Part shown: piece after piece, positions 15,003 to 23,132 of the stretch
How positions within the stretch are numbered: the first letter of the stretch is position 1
Layout: each line of letters opens with the position of its first letter
NCBI GenBank assembly: GCA_023388195.1
Contig: JAEWGR010000051.1
Span: forward strand, 1 to 64,000
Direction: 5' to 3'
Source: Bacillota bacterium
GTDB lineage: Bacteria > Bacillota > Negativicutes > Sporomusales > Sporomusaceae
Length of the DNA stretch: 64,000 bases
Translations under genes and position numbers: made by a program
The notes under the pieces: generated by a model
Databases searched by the model: none
Told to the model about the DNA's origin: nothing
Seen by the model: only the letters and a program-made list of their open reading frames with translations

Positions 15003-15488
15003 ATGCAGAAAAAGGTTGTCTGGATAACTGAAGTCGGCCTGCTGGCTGCTTTTATCACAATCACGGGGACTTTTAAACTGCCGGGATTACTGCCGGGAAC
15101 CGAGTTTCAGTTGTCAGCCCCGCTGGCCGTGGGGATTTGTGCGATATTTGGGTTTAGCAAGTATATGGTGGCCGGGCTGCTGTCAAGTACGGCTGGTCTG
15201 GTTCTTGGCACGCAAACCTTGCTGAATGTGTTTGTGGCGATGGTATTCCGGGTTACGGTTGGCTTGATCATAGCATTGTGCGGCCGGTCCTGGCCGGTTC
15301 TTGTTCTGGCCGGCCCGGCCGGCTCAGCCGCTGCCAGGCTGGCGCTGGGGGGTATAATTGGCAAAGCGGCGATACCGCTCCTGCTGGCAGCTGTGCCGGG
15401 AATGATCTATACAGCCCTGCTGGCCTGGCCGCTGACAGCCCTGCTCAGCCGGGTGAGGAAAGGCAAGGTTATACGTGATGTTGTATAG
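15003..15488 (+). CDS. Biotin-operon membrane protein, possible ECF S-component
   Basis: A 161-residue protein with about five TM helices and small-residue-rich segments (GILPG, GLLSSTAGLVLG, AGPAGSAAARLALGG). It opens the biotin operon directly after the BirA-type operator and overlaps bioW by a few bases. Position and topology suggest a vitamin or pimelate transporter such as an ECF substrate-binding subunit, but I do not see the classical BioY motifs, so the role is inferred from context. GAGGGG lies upstream of ATG 15003. Confidence 0.6.
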   Translation: MQKKVVWITEVGLLAAFITITGTFKLPGLLPGTEFQLSAPLAVGICAIFGFSKYMVAGLLSSTAGLVLGTQTLLNVFVAMVFRVTVGLIIALCGRSWPVLVLAGPAGSAAARLALGGIIGKAAIPLLLAAVPGMIYTALLAWPLTALLSRVRKGKVIRDVV

Positions 15489-16254
15489 CGTTAGGATGAG
15501 AGCTGCGCAAGGCGGGCCGCATGAACAGGGCGGAAAACATATTTCGGGCGCCGAGCGGCTGGTGGGGCGCGAATTATTGAATGCAACGGCAGCAGCGATG
15601 CTGACGCGGGCATTGTCTCATAGCCGGGGAACTGCCGACTTTACAAACCTCATTGTCGAAGCGGTTCCTGCCGGCGACATACAGGCAGTAAACTGCCTGC
15701 CTGTTATTTCCATAGCGGCAGCCGATGTAAATGCAGGCCGGGCGCTGGCAGTAACGGCATTAATTAAGGCCGGGGTTGCACCGGCGGCGGCAGCGGCGGG
15801 TCTGAAGGCCTTAGAAGATATGAATCATATGCGGGGGGCCATTATCGCCGGTGCCTGTAGCGGCAGCAGGCTTGACACAAGCGGTGAACGCGGCATTCGC
15901 GTATCGCGGATGGATAGTGCCGATCAAGCGGCGTATTGGCGATGGCTGGGGCGACAGGGTTACACTAACGACCATATCCGGGAAGCCCTTGTGCTGGCGT
16001 CCAAGGTTATGGCGGCGCCGGGGATGGTGGCTGAGCTGTGTTGGTCAGATGACCCCGAATATACGGCCGGCTATGTGGCTGCGCCTGCCGGCTATACCCG
16101 GATTACCCCGTTGAAAGCCTATGGCAGTGACCGGGGCGGGCGGATTTTTTTTGTTAAGGAAAATACCGATATGGCTGAGCTGATTCAGTATTTGCGGTTT
16201 CAGCCTGTACTTATCCGGGTTCCGGAGGAGGGTGAAGATGGAGTTTCTGACTGA
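15478..16254 (+). CDS. bioW: 6-carboxyhexanoate-CoA ligase (pimeloyl-CoA synthetase) BioW
   Basis: Activates pimelate with CoA and ATP to pimeloyl-CoA, the first step of the BioW-type biotin pathway. The N-terminus LYSVRMRAA and the HISGAERLV motif are diagnostic. About 258 residues, the usual length. ATG 15478 overlaps the end of the upstream membrane gene by 11 bases, which points to translational coupling. Presence of BioW means pimelate, made or imported, is the precursor instead of the BioC/BioH route. Confidence 0.92.
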   Translation: MLYSVRMRAAQGGPHEQGGKHISGAERLVGRELLNATAAAMLTRALSHSRGTADFTNLIVEAVPAGDIQAVNCLPVISIAAADVNAGRALAVTALIKAGVAPAAAAAGLKALEDMNHMRGAIIAGACSGSRLDTSGERGIRVSRMDSADQAAYWRWLGRQGYTNDHIREALVLASKVMAAPGMVAELCWSDDPEYTAGYVAAPAGYTRITPLKAYGSDRGGRIFFVKENTDMAELIQYLRFQPVLIRVPEEGEDGVSD

Positions 16255-17410
16255 TTATGTGGAGCAGGTAAAGGCAGAAAATTTATATCGGCAGACCGTC
16301 GTCTACAGGCCGGTTGACGCTGCCCATGTACAGTGTAACGGCCAGACAAGCCTGCTGCTGGCGTCTAACAATTACCTGGGGTTAACGCATAACCCGGCAG
16401 TGCGGCAGGCGGCTGTTGACGCAATCGGGCTGTATGGCACAGGTGCAGGCGGGGCCAGGCTGACAACCGGGACGTTCCCGTTATATGCAGAGCTGGAACA
16501 GGAGCTGGCTGCATTTAAGGGGGCCGAAGCGGCCCTGGTGTTTAATTCCGGTTACATGGCCAATATGGGCATTATCAGCGCTCTGGCAGATCAGGCAGAT
16601 GTTATCTTCAGTGATGCCCTTAATCATGCCAGTTTGATCGACGGCTGCCGGTTGTCCAGGGCCAGGGTCGTTATATACCGGCATGCCGACATGGAACATT
16701 TGGCGTATTTGTTGCAAACGACAGCCTGTCCTGGCAAGAGACTGATTATTACCGATGGTGTTTTCAGTATGGATGGCGATATAGCCCCACTGGGATCAAT
16801 TGTCCAAATCGCAGCCAGGTACAATGCCCTTATTGTTGTTGATGACGCCCACGCCACCGGGGTGATTGGTCCGGGCGGACGGGGGACGGCTGCTTACTGC
16901 GGTGTGGCTGACAAAGTTCACGTCCAGATCGGCACTCTGAGCAAGGCTCTTGGTGCTGAAGGCGGTTTTGTCACCGGGAGCGGGATTTTGATTGATTATC
17001 TGAAAAATAAGGCCCGCAGCTTTATTTTTTCAACAGCATTAGCGCCTGCCACCATCGCGGCAGCCCTGGCGGCCCTGCGGGAGTTAGCCGCCAAACCGGA
17101 ACTGGTTGCCAGGTTAACCGGCAATGCCGCCCATGTCCGTACCCTGCTGCAGGCTGCCGGGATAGAGGTGCCGGCAGGAATAACGCCGATAATTCCGGTT
17201 ATCGTAGGCGACAGCGGCATCGCCGTCAGGATGACCTACGAACTACAGCAGCAAGGCCTGATTATTACCGCTATCAGACCACCGACAGTACCGGCAGGCA
17301 CCAGCCGTCTGCGGTTGACGGTAACGGCGGCTCACGAGCGGGAGGAACTGACGGCTGCCGTACGTGTTATCAGCCGGACGCTTACCCGGCTCAGGCAGGG
17401 GGAGGGATAG
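16238..17410 (+). CDS. bioF: 8-amino-7-oxononanoate synthase BioF
   Basis: PLP enzyme that condenses pimeloyl-CoA with alanine. 390 residues, full length. The motifs SNNYLGLTHNPAV, GTGAGGARLTTG, DDAHATGVIGPGGRG and GTLSKALGAEGGF (PLP lysine about residue 236) are intact. ATG 16238 follows GGAGGAGG (16224-16231); it overlaps the end of bioW by 17 bases. Third gene of the biotin operon. Confidence 0.95.
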   Translation: MEFLTDYVEQVKAENLYRQTVVYRPVDAAHVQCNGQTSLLLASNNYLGLTHNPAVRQAAVDAIGLYGTGAGGARLTTGTFPLYAELEQELAAFKGAEAALVFNSGYMANMGIISALADQADVIFSDALNHASLIDGCRLSRARVVIYRHADMEHLAYLLQTTACPGKRLIITDGVFSMDGDIAPLGSIVQIAARYNALIVVDDAHATGVIGPGGRGTAAYCGVADKVHVQIGTLSKALGAEGGFVTGSGILIDYLKNKARSFIFSTALAPATIAAALAALRELAAKPELVARLTGNAAHVRTLLQAAGIEVPAGITPIIPVIVGDSGIAVRMTYELQQQGLIITAIRPPTVPAGTSRLRLTVTAAHEREELTAAVRVISRTLTRLRQGEG

Positions 17411-17411
17411 G

Positions 17412-18176
17412 ATGCAAGGCGGTTTATTTATTACGGCCACAGATACTGAGGTCGGGAAAACATGTATTACCGGTGCTATCGCGGCGGCGATAAAAGCACG
17501 GGGCATTGCTGTCGGCGTTGTCAAACCGGTGGCATCAGGCTGTATAGCCGATGTCAATGGCCGGCTGGTGTCGGCAGATGCCACCTTTTTGATGATGGCG
17601 GCCGGTATGGGGGAAGAATGGCGCCAGCAAGTCAATCCTGTTTGCCTGGCGCCGGCGCTGACCCCGGCGGTTGCAGCAGCTGAGAGCGGGGTCACGATTG
17701 ATGTTGCTCAGCTGCTTGACATTTCCCGGGCAATGCTTGCCCGCTCGCCAGTTACTTTGATTGAAGGGGTCGGTGGGATTACCGCTCCCCTCTGGCAGGA
17801 TTATCTGGTGGCCGATATGATGCTTGCGCTCGGACTGCCGGGACTCCTTGTTACCAGGCCTGACCTGGGCACCATCAACCATACCGTGCTGACTGCCCAA
17901 TATGCCAGCCAGCGGGGGATACGGCTGGCCGGCATAATTATCAACCGCTGGCCGGAAGACGCTGTTACTGTGCTGGAGCAGAGCAACCTGGAATACATGG
18001 AACGCCTGACCGGCTTGCCGGTATTGGGGAAATTCCCTTTGGCGCCGGAGGGTATTTCCGGTCCGAAGGCCATGTCCCGGCTTGCGGAACTGGCAGAAAA
18101 GCATTTGCCGATTTCACAGTTAATAGAGTTAATGACAGGAAGGGGTGAGCCTGCTGGAAACGACACGGCAAGATAA
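17412..18176 (+). CDS. bioD: Dethiobiotin synthetase BioD
   Basis: ATP-dependent carboxylase that closes the ureido ring of dethiobiotin. 254 residues. The P-loop TDTEVGKT lies at about residues 9-16, VKPVASGC binds substrate, and EGVGGITAPL is the second nucleotide-contact motif. GGAGGGATAGG lies directly upstream of ATG 17412, two bases after the bioF stop codon. It overlaps the start of bioA. Confidence 0.95.
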   Translation: MQGGLFITATDTEVGKTCITGAIAAAIKARGIAVGVVKPVASGCIADVNGRLVSADATFLMMAAGMGEEWRQQVNPVCLAPALTPAVAAAESGVTIDVAQLLDISRAMLARSPVTLIEGVGGITAPLWQDYLVADMMLALGLPGLLVTRPDLGTINHTVLTAQYASQRGIRLAGIIINRWPEDAVTVLEQSNLEYMERLTGLPVLGKFPLAPEGISGPKAMSRLAELAEKHLPISQLIELMTGRGEPAGNDTAR

Positions 18177-19530
18177 ACAATATGTCTGGCATCCCTTTAC
18201 GCAGATGCAGGATTGGGTGTCAAGACCGCAAACCATGATTGCCGCTGCCAACGGCATCAAACTAATTGATACGGAAGGAAATGAGTATTTTGATGGTGTA
18301 TCATCCCTATGGGTTAATATTCACGGTCACCGTAAGACTGAGATTGATGAGGCCATAGTCCGGCAGCTTGGCCAGGTAGCCCATACGACTATGCTGGGCT
18401 TAAGCAGTCTTCCGGCTTACGAATTGGCAGAACAACTGGTCGGGATTACGCCAGCCGGTCTGAATAGGGTATTTTATTCGGACGATGGTTCAACCGCTGT
18501 GGAGGTTGCCCTGAAAATGGCATTTCAGTACTGGCAGCATCAGGGGAAGCCGAATAAGCAAAAGTTTATCTCACTGGAACAGGCTTACCATGGCGACACG
18601 GTGGGGACGGTCAGCGTTGGCGGCATCGATTTATTTCACCGGGTATTCAAGCCGCTTCTGTTTACGCCGGTCCATATCCCGGCTCCGTCTTGTTATCACT
18701 GCCGGCTGGCCGACGATCCGGCTGTATGTGGGCTGGCGTGTGCAGATAGAGTAGAGCAGGTGCTGGCAGAACAACATGAGGAGATTGCCGGCCTGATTAT
18801 CGAACCCCTGGTCCAGGCGGCAGCCGGCATGTTGATGTCACCTCCCGGTTATCTGGCCAGGGTGCGCGAAATTACCCGGAAATATAATGTGCTGCTGATT
18901 GCCGATGAGGTAGCGACCGGCTTTGGCCGGACCGGAAAAATGTTCGCCTGCGAGCATGAAGACGTGGCGCCAGATCTGATGGCTTTGTCCAAGGGCATCA
19001 CGGGTGGCTATATGCCGCTGGCAGCAACGCTGACTACCGACGCCGTCTATCAGGCCTTTTTAGGTGATTATGCTGCAAAGAAGACTTTTTATCATGGACA
19101 CTCCTACACCGGCAATCCCCTGGCCTGTGCTGCGGCGCTGGCTAATCTGAGGATATTCCGCGAAGAAAAGGTTATCGAAGGGCTTGCGCCTAAAATCGCC
19201 GCCATTGCGGACAAACTGGCCGGGCTATCAGCCTCAGCCCACGTGGGGGAGGTGCGACAATGCGGGCTGATCGTTGGTATTGAGCTAATGCTGGATAAAA
19301 GCAATAAGGTTCCGTATCCCTGGGAACAGGCCGCCGGGGCCAGCGTGTGCCGGCAGGCGCGCAAGTATGGGCTCATCATCCGGCCGATCGGTGATGTTGT
19401 TGTTTTCATGCCGCCCCTGGCCAGTACGGTGGCGGAGCTTAACACGATGCTGGATATTATCAACCGCTCGATCAAGGAGGTTACAGCCGCCGGGTGGGGG
19501 GACAGTGATCTTCAGCCTACTGATTTATGA
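18145..19530 (+). CDS. bioA: Adenosylmethionine-8-amino-7-oxononanoate aminotransferase BioA
   Basis: PLP aminotransferase that makes 7,8-diaminononanoate, using S-adenosylmethionine in the classical enzyme. 461 residues. The motifs WHPFTQMQDW, DGVSSLWVNIHGH, AYHGDT, ADEVATGFGRTG and ALSKGITGGYMPLA (PLP lysine about residue 283) are all present. The GTG start at 18145 lies inside the end of bioD (32-base overlap) right after AGGAAGGG, so the exact start is slightly uncertain. It is the last gene of the operon; bioB, needed for the final sulfur insertion, is not in this window. Confidence 0.95.
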   Translation: MSLLETTRQDKQYVWHPFTQMQDWVSRPQTMIAAANGIKLIDTEGNEYFDGVSSLWVNIHGHRKTEIDEAIVRQLGQVAHTTMLGLSSLPAYELAEQLVGITPAGLNRVFYSDDGSTAVEVALKMAFQYWQHQGKPNKQKFISLEQAYHGDTVGTVSVGGIDLFHRVFKPLLFTPVHIPAPSCYHCRLADDPAVCGLACADRVEQVLAEQHEEIAGLIIEPLVQAAAGMLMSPPGYLARVREITRKYNVLLIADEVATGFGRTGKMFACEHEDVAPDLMALSKGITGGYMPLAATLTTDAVYQAFLGDYAAKKTFYHGHSYTGNPLACAAALANLRIFREEKVIEGLAPKIAAIADKLAGLSASAHVGEVRQCGLIVGIELMLDKSNKVPYPWEQAAGASVCRQARKYGLIIRPIGDVVVFMPPLASTVAELNTMLDIINRSIKEVTAAGWGDSDLQPTDL

Positions 19531-19561
19531 GGATTGCAGGTAAGGAATTTTGGATAAACAA

Positions 19562-19590
19562 TTGACAAAGTCGGCCGTGTTTACTATACT
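19562..19590 (+). promoter_or_regulatory. Sigma-A promoter of the uracil permease
   Basis: TTGACA (19562-19567), 17 bases, TATACT (19585-19590). The transcript would begin just before the PyrR leader. Confidence 0.85.
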
Positions 19591-19610
19591 GAAGTAAATA
19601 AACCTTTAAG

Positions 19611-19694
19611 ACGGTCCAGAGAGGCCGGCAAGGTACGCAATGATAGTCTCTTTATGCGACTTTGCAGCCTCTCGCTTATGCGAGAGGCTTTTGT
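19611..19694 (+). promoter_or_regulatory. PyrR-type transcription attenuator
   Basis: GGTCCAGAGAGGCC (19613-19626) matches the conserved PyrR-binding loop. About 40 bases downstream is a terminator hairpin, GCCTCTCGC (19667-19675) with GCGAGAGGC (19680-19688), followed by TTTTGT. The GAGAGGC of the binding loop repeats the terminator arm, as expected for alternative pairing. UMP-bound PyrR should favour termination. Confidence 0.85.
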
Positions 19695-19728
19695 ATTGTG
19701 TACCGGGGTGATAAAAGGAGGAATTTTA

Positions 19729-21039
19729 ATGTCCAGACGCATTATTCAGGTTGAAGACAAGCTTCCCCTGCTCCAGTCCATTCCCCTGAGCTTACAGCAC
19801 TTATTTGCTATGTTTGGCGCTACTGTTTTAGTTCCGTTTTTATTCAAGGTTAATCCTGCTACCTCGTTGCTCATGAATGGTATTGGCACACTGATTTATC
19901 TGATTGTATGCAAGGGGCGGATCCCGGCTTATCTTGGCTCCAGCTTTGCTTTCATCTCGCCGGTGTTTCTGATTATGTCACAGTATAGCTATGCAGCGGC
20001 GCAGAGCGGCTTTATTATGTTTGGTTTTTTCTTTATGCTGATGGCTTTGCTTGTGAAAAAAGTAGGTGTCAAATGGATTGATGTCGTCTTTCCGCCTGCC
20101 GCTATGGGGGCCATTGTGGCCACGATCGGTTTGGAACTGGCGCCGACTGCGGCCGGAATGGCCGGACTGACCGGCGATTTAATGCAGCAATTAAATATAC
20201 CTGCTGATAAAGCTGTCATTGTATCAGTATTCACCCTGGCGGTTACGATTCTGGGATCGGTTCTGTTTCGTGGCTTCTTTGCGGTAATCCCCGTGTTGAT
20301 CGGGGTACTGTCAGGCTATGTTTTGTCACTAATTCTGGGAATTGTTGATCTTAACAGCATTGTGAACGCCCCCTGGTTTGAGGTTCCTACCCTCTACACG
20401 CCGGAATTCAACGTCCAGGCGATGATTATTATCCTGCCGGCGATGCTGGTGGTACTGGCTGAACACATCAGTCATCTTGTCGTTACCGGCAATATTGTGG
20501 AGCGGGATCTGATAAAACAACCCGGTCTTCATCGTTCCCTGTTTGCTGATGGCGTGTCCAATGTCCTGTCCGGGCTGGTCGGTGCCACTCCCAATACTAC
20601 GTATGGCGAAAACATCGGTGTCATGGCAATTACGAGGGTTTATAGTGTCTGGGTTATCGGCGGTGCCGCGACCTTTGCCATTGCCCTGTCGTTTGTCGGC
20701 AAGCTGGCTGCCTTGATTCGCAGCATTCCTGTGCCGGTTATGGGCGGCGTATGCCTGTTGTTGTTTGGTGTCATTGCGGCTGCCGGTATCCGTATGCTTG
20801 TTGAGAAAAAGGTTGATTATACCCAGGCGAAAAACCTGATCCTGACCTCGGTAGTCCTTGTTCTGGGCCTAAGCGGCGCCGCTGTTAAGCTAGGTGCTGT
20901 TGAATTAAAAGGCATGGCGCTGGGTACTGTTGTCGCCATCCTGGTCAGTCTGGCTTTTCAACTGTTTGACAAGCTGGGTCTCCTGAACGACCAAAATGAG
21001 GCTGTTGCTGAGCCTGCTGTGCAGAAAGCCAAAGCCTGA
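19729..21039 (+). CDS. uraA: Uracil permease (nucleobase:cation symporter-2 family)
   Basis: A 436-residue permease with about 14 hydrophobic segments that imports uracil with protons. Signatures are QHLFAMFGATVLVP in TM1, SSFAFISP, and the NCS2 motif region AEHISHLVVTGNIV and GATPNTTYGENIGVMAITRVYS. ATG 19729 follows AAAGGAGG; the open frame upstream runs through the attenuator and is not coding. The PyrR leader fits pyrimidine salvage. Monocistronic. Confidence 0.95.
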   Translation: MSRRIIQVEDKLPLLQSIPLSLQHLFAMFGATVLVPFLFKVNPATSLLMNGIGTLIYLIVCKGRIPAYLGSSFAFISPVFLIMSQYSYAAAQSGFIMFGFFFMLMALLVKKVGVKWIDVVFPPAAMGAIVATIGLELAPTAAGMAGLTGDLMQQLNIPADKAVIVSVFTLAVTILGSVLFRGFFAVIPVLIGVLSGYVLSLILGIVDLNSIVNAPWFEVPTLYTPEFNVQAMIIILPAMLVVLAEHISHLVVTGNIVERDLIKQPGLHRSLFADGVSNVLSGLVGATPNTTYGENIGVMAITRVYSVWVIGGAATFAIALSFVGKLAALIRSIPVPVMGGVCLLLFGVIAAAGIRMLVEKKVDYTQAKNLILTSVVLVLGLSGAAVKLGAVELKGMALGTVVAILVSLAFQLFDKLGLLNDQNEAVAEPAVQKAKA

Positions 21040-21074
21040 AAGTGAGTTAGAACTTAATTCTTTTGAGTATATAA

Positions 21075-21101
21075 AAAGTGCCGCTGTGTAAGCGGCACTT
21101 T
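21075..21101. terminator. Bidirectional terminator between uraA and yigZ
   Basis: AAAGTGCCGCT (21075-21085) pairs perfectly with AGCGGCACTTT (21091-21101). Flanking A and T tracts serve both strands. Confidence 0.85.
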
Positions 21102-21163
21102 CGCCATTAACCGGATTTGCAGCCCTGGCTGCCTGCAGCCGGCTTTCCTGCAAAACGTAATGG

Positions 21164-21796
21164 TTAAGTTGTGATCGGCAGATATAATTCGCCCAGCGGC
21201 CGCACCTGGGCCTGGTTGGCGGTAATATCGGCAATCAGCTGCAGCAGGCTGGCTTCCCTGCCTGTGCGGGCCAGGGCCACAAGCCTGACAACCTCGCTGA
21301 ACTCTTTAGTCTCAATCGGATAATTATTTAGGCGCAGCTGGTTTTCCACAGTCCCCAGCAGGTGGTAGCTCAGTTCAATGTTTAGCCGGGAATGCAGGTG
21401 GTTTTCAATGATGCCGGCGGCAGCCAGGCCATCGGCAGCTGCTTTGGTATAGGCGCGGATAAGGCCGCCGGCACCCAGTTTGATGCCGCCAAAATAGCGG
21501 GTTACCACAATGGCCGTATTTTTAACACCGGCCTTGTTGAGTACCTCTAATATTGGTTTGCCGGCTGTACCGCCGGGTTCGCCGTCGTCATCGGCCTTCT
21601 GGTATTGGCCATGAAGGCCGATGACATAAGCTGAGCAGTTATGATTAGCCTCTTTATGGCGTTTTTTTCGGTCCAGGACAAAATCCATGGCGGCAGCTTC
21701 GGTTTCCACCGGGGTGACAGCGGTCAGAAACAGGGATTTATTAATTTCAAGAGTAACCTCGCTTGCTTGTTTTACAGTAAGATAGGCAGGCAGCAT
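21164..21796 (-). CDS. yigZ: YigZ/IMPACT family protein (UPF0029)
   Basis: A 210-residue member of the IMPACT/UPF0029 family. Motifs seen are HKEANHNCSAYVIG, DDDGEPGGTAGKPIL and VVTRYFGGIKLGAGGLIRAY, which define the N-terminal domain; a DUF1949-type ferredoxin-like C-terminal domain follows. The biochemical role is not settled; eukaryotic IMPACT controls Gcn1, and a bacterial link to ribosomes is inference. It starts 13 bases after the pseudouridine synthase gene ends and is probably cotranscribed with it. Confidence 0.93.
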   Translation of the reverse strand: MLPAYLTVKQASEVTLEINKSLFLTAVTPVETEAAAMDFVLDRKKRHKEANHNCSAYVIGLHGQYQKADDDGEPGGTAGKPILEVLNKAGVKNTAIVVTRYFGGIKLGAGGLIRAYTKAAADGLAAAGIIENHLHSRLNIELSYHLLGTVENQLRLNNYPIETKEFSEVVRLVALARTGREASLLQLIADITANQAQVRPLGELYLPITT

Positions 21797-21808
21797 AAAG
21801 ACACCTCA

Positions 21809-22714
21809 TTAGACGGATTCGCCAGCGGCAAAAGCTTGCAGAGCCTGGGTAAAATCGCCAGGCAGAGGGGCGGTAACCGTAATTTGCTGATTATCTCCCA
21901 GGCGTTCGAAGGTGACAGACAGGGCGTGCAGGGCTTGGCGGGGCATAAGCGGCGAGCGGACCCCATACATACGGTCGCCAATAACGGGGTGGCCGCGGTG
22001 GGCCAGATGGACACGGATTTGATGGGTCCGGCCGGTATCCAGCAGCAACTCCAGCAAAGCTGCCCCGGAAAAACAGCGGATTGTCCGGTAATGAGTTACT
22101 GCCGTTTCCCCTGTGGGGCTGACGGCCCGGCGGTTGGCGAGACTGGGGTGCGGGCCAAGGGGGGCGTCAATTATGCCGGCCGGGGGCTCAACGCTGCCTG
22201 AAACCAGAGCCCAGTAGCTGCGTTTTAATACCCGGGCCTGCAGCTGTTGTTCGAGCAGGAACTGGCTGCGGGCATCTTTGGCAAAAATGACACAGCCCGA
22301 CGTGTCCCGGTCCAGGCGGTGGACAGGGCGAATGGTACTGACTATGCCGCGCCCGGCTAAATGGTGGGCTAAATAATTGGCTAAGGTGCCGCCGGTTGTC
22401 TGGCCGGCAGGATGCACAAGCTGGTAAGGGGGTTTGTTTAAGACCAGCATATAGTCGTCCTCATAGAGGATTTCAATGTTTCCCGGTTCAGGCTGAACGC
22501 CATACGATAGATCCTCCATGACCAGAACCCGTAAAGTGTCTTGCGGTTTAAGCGGCTTTTTCAAAAAAACTGATTTACCGTTCAGGTAAATGCCTTTTTG
22601 GCGGGTCAATTTTTGGATCTTACGCCCGGAATAATGCAAGACCTGTTTTAGATAGTCTTCGACAGTAAGTCCGCTATGGTCGGGCGTGACTTTATGGGTC
22701 TGAAATGATTTCAT
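21809..22714 (-). CDS. RluA-family pseudouridine synthase
   Basis: 301 residues. An S4-like N-terminal part (about 15-70: GLTVEDYLKQVL, YLNGK) precedes the catalytic domain with HRLDRDTSG (residues 132-140; catalytic Asp 135), LNKPPYQLVHP, and the RTHQIRVHLAHRGHPVIGD motif. It modifies uridine in rRNA or tRNA (RluD/RluC/TruC-like); the target cannot be told. ATG 22714 is preceded by AGAAGG on the minus strand; the longer frame upstream lacks a ribosome site. It forms a two-gene unit with yigZ. Confidence 0.92.
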   Translation of the reverse strand: MKSFQTHKVTPDHSGLTVEDYLKQVLHYSGRKIQKLTRQKGIYLNGKSVFLKKPLKPQDTLRVLVMEDLSYGVQPEPGNIEILYEDDYMLVLNKPPYQLVHPAGQTTGGTLANYLAHHLAGRGIVSTIRPVHRLDRDTSGCVIFAKDARSQFLLEQQLQARVLKRSYWALVSGSVEPPAGIIDAPLGPHPSLANRRAVSPTGETAVTHYRTIRCFSGAALLELLLDTGRTHQIRVHLAHRGHPVIGDRMYGVRSPLMPRQALHALSVTFERLGDNQQITVTAPLPGDFTQALQAFAAGESV

Positions 22715-23020
22715 GGGGGCAGCCTTCTTTCCTAATGACGTTATACTACGCTTTACGGTCTGCCTGGCCAATTGTGGCCTGTTGCAGAAGTTAAATCTAA
22801 ATCGCGGGTCGGGCTTCACAGCGCATGCTTTTATTGCTAAACTAAATATAGATGAAAAAGCCAAAATTGGCAAATTCATTTAGTCAACCAATATAATATT
22901 TATTATATACATAGTACAATATTAATTTAAAATTAAATTTTAAAGAGAAAAACAATTTGTCAATGCTAATTATTGACTTTTAAGGACTAAAATGGTAACA
23001 TTTTCATAAATACATAGTAA

Positions 23021-23095
23021 CCCCTGTTGTATAGGCAGGGGTAAAAGGCCAACTCAATCAAATATATTCGGAGCTTGCCTGTATGGGCTTTTTTT
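23021..23095 (+). promoter_or_regulatory. Hairpin-containing leader before the chemoreceptor gene, weak attenuator candidate
   Basis: CCCCTG (23021-23026) pairs with CAGGGG (23036-23041). A second weak helix (AGCTT with GGGCT, about 23072-23089) runs into TTTTTTT before the ribosome site. It may terminate or attenuate transcription; I do not recognise a ligand-binding aptamer. The rest of 22880-23020 is AT-rich with no gene. Confidence 0.3.
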
Positions 23096-23132
23096 ATTTT
23101 TGCAGGGGTGGCTGGGAGATGGAGGAATTTTT

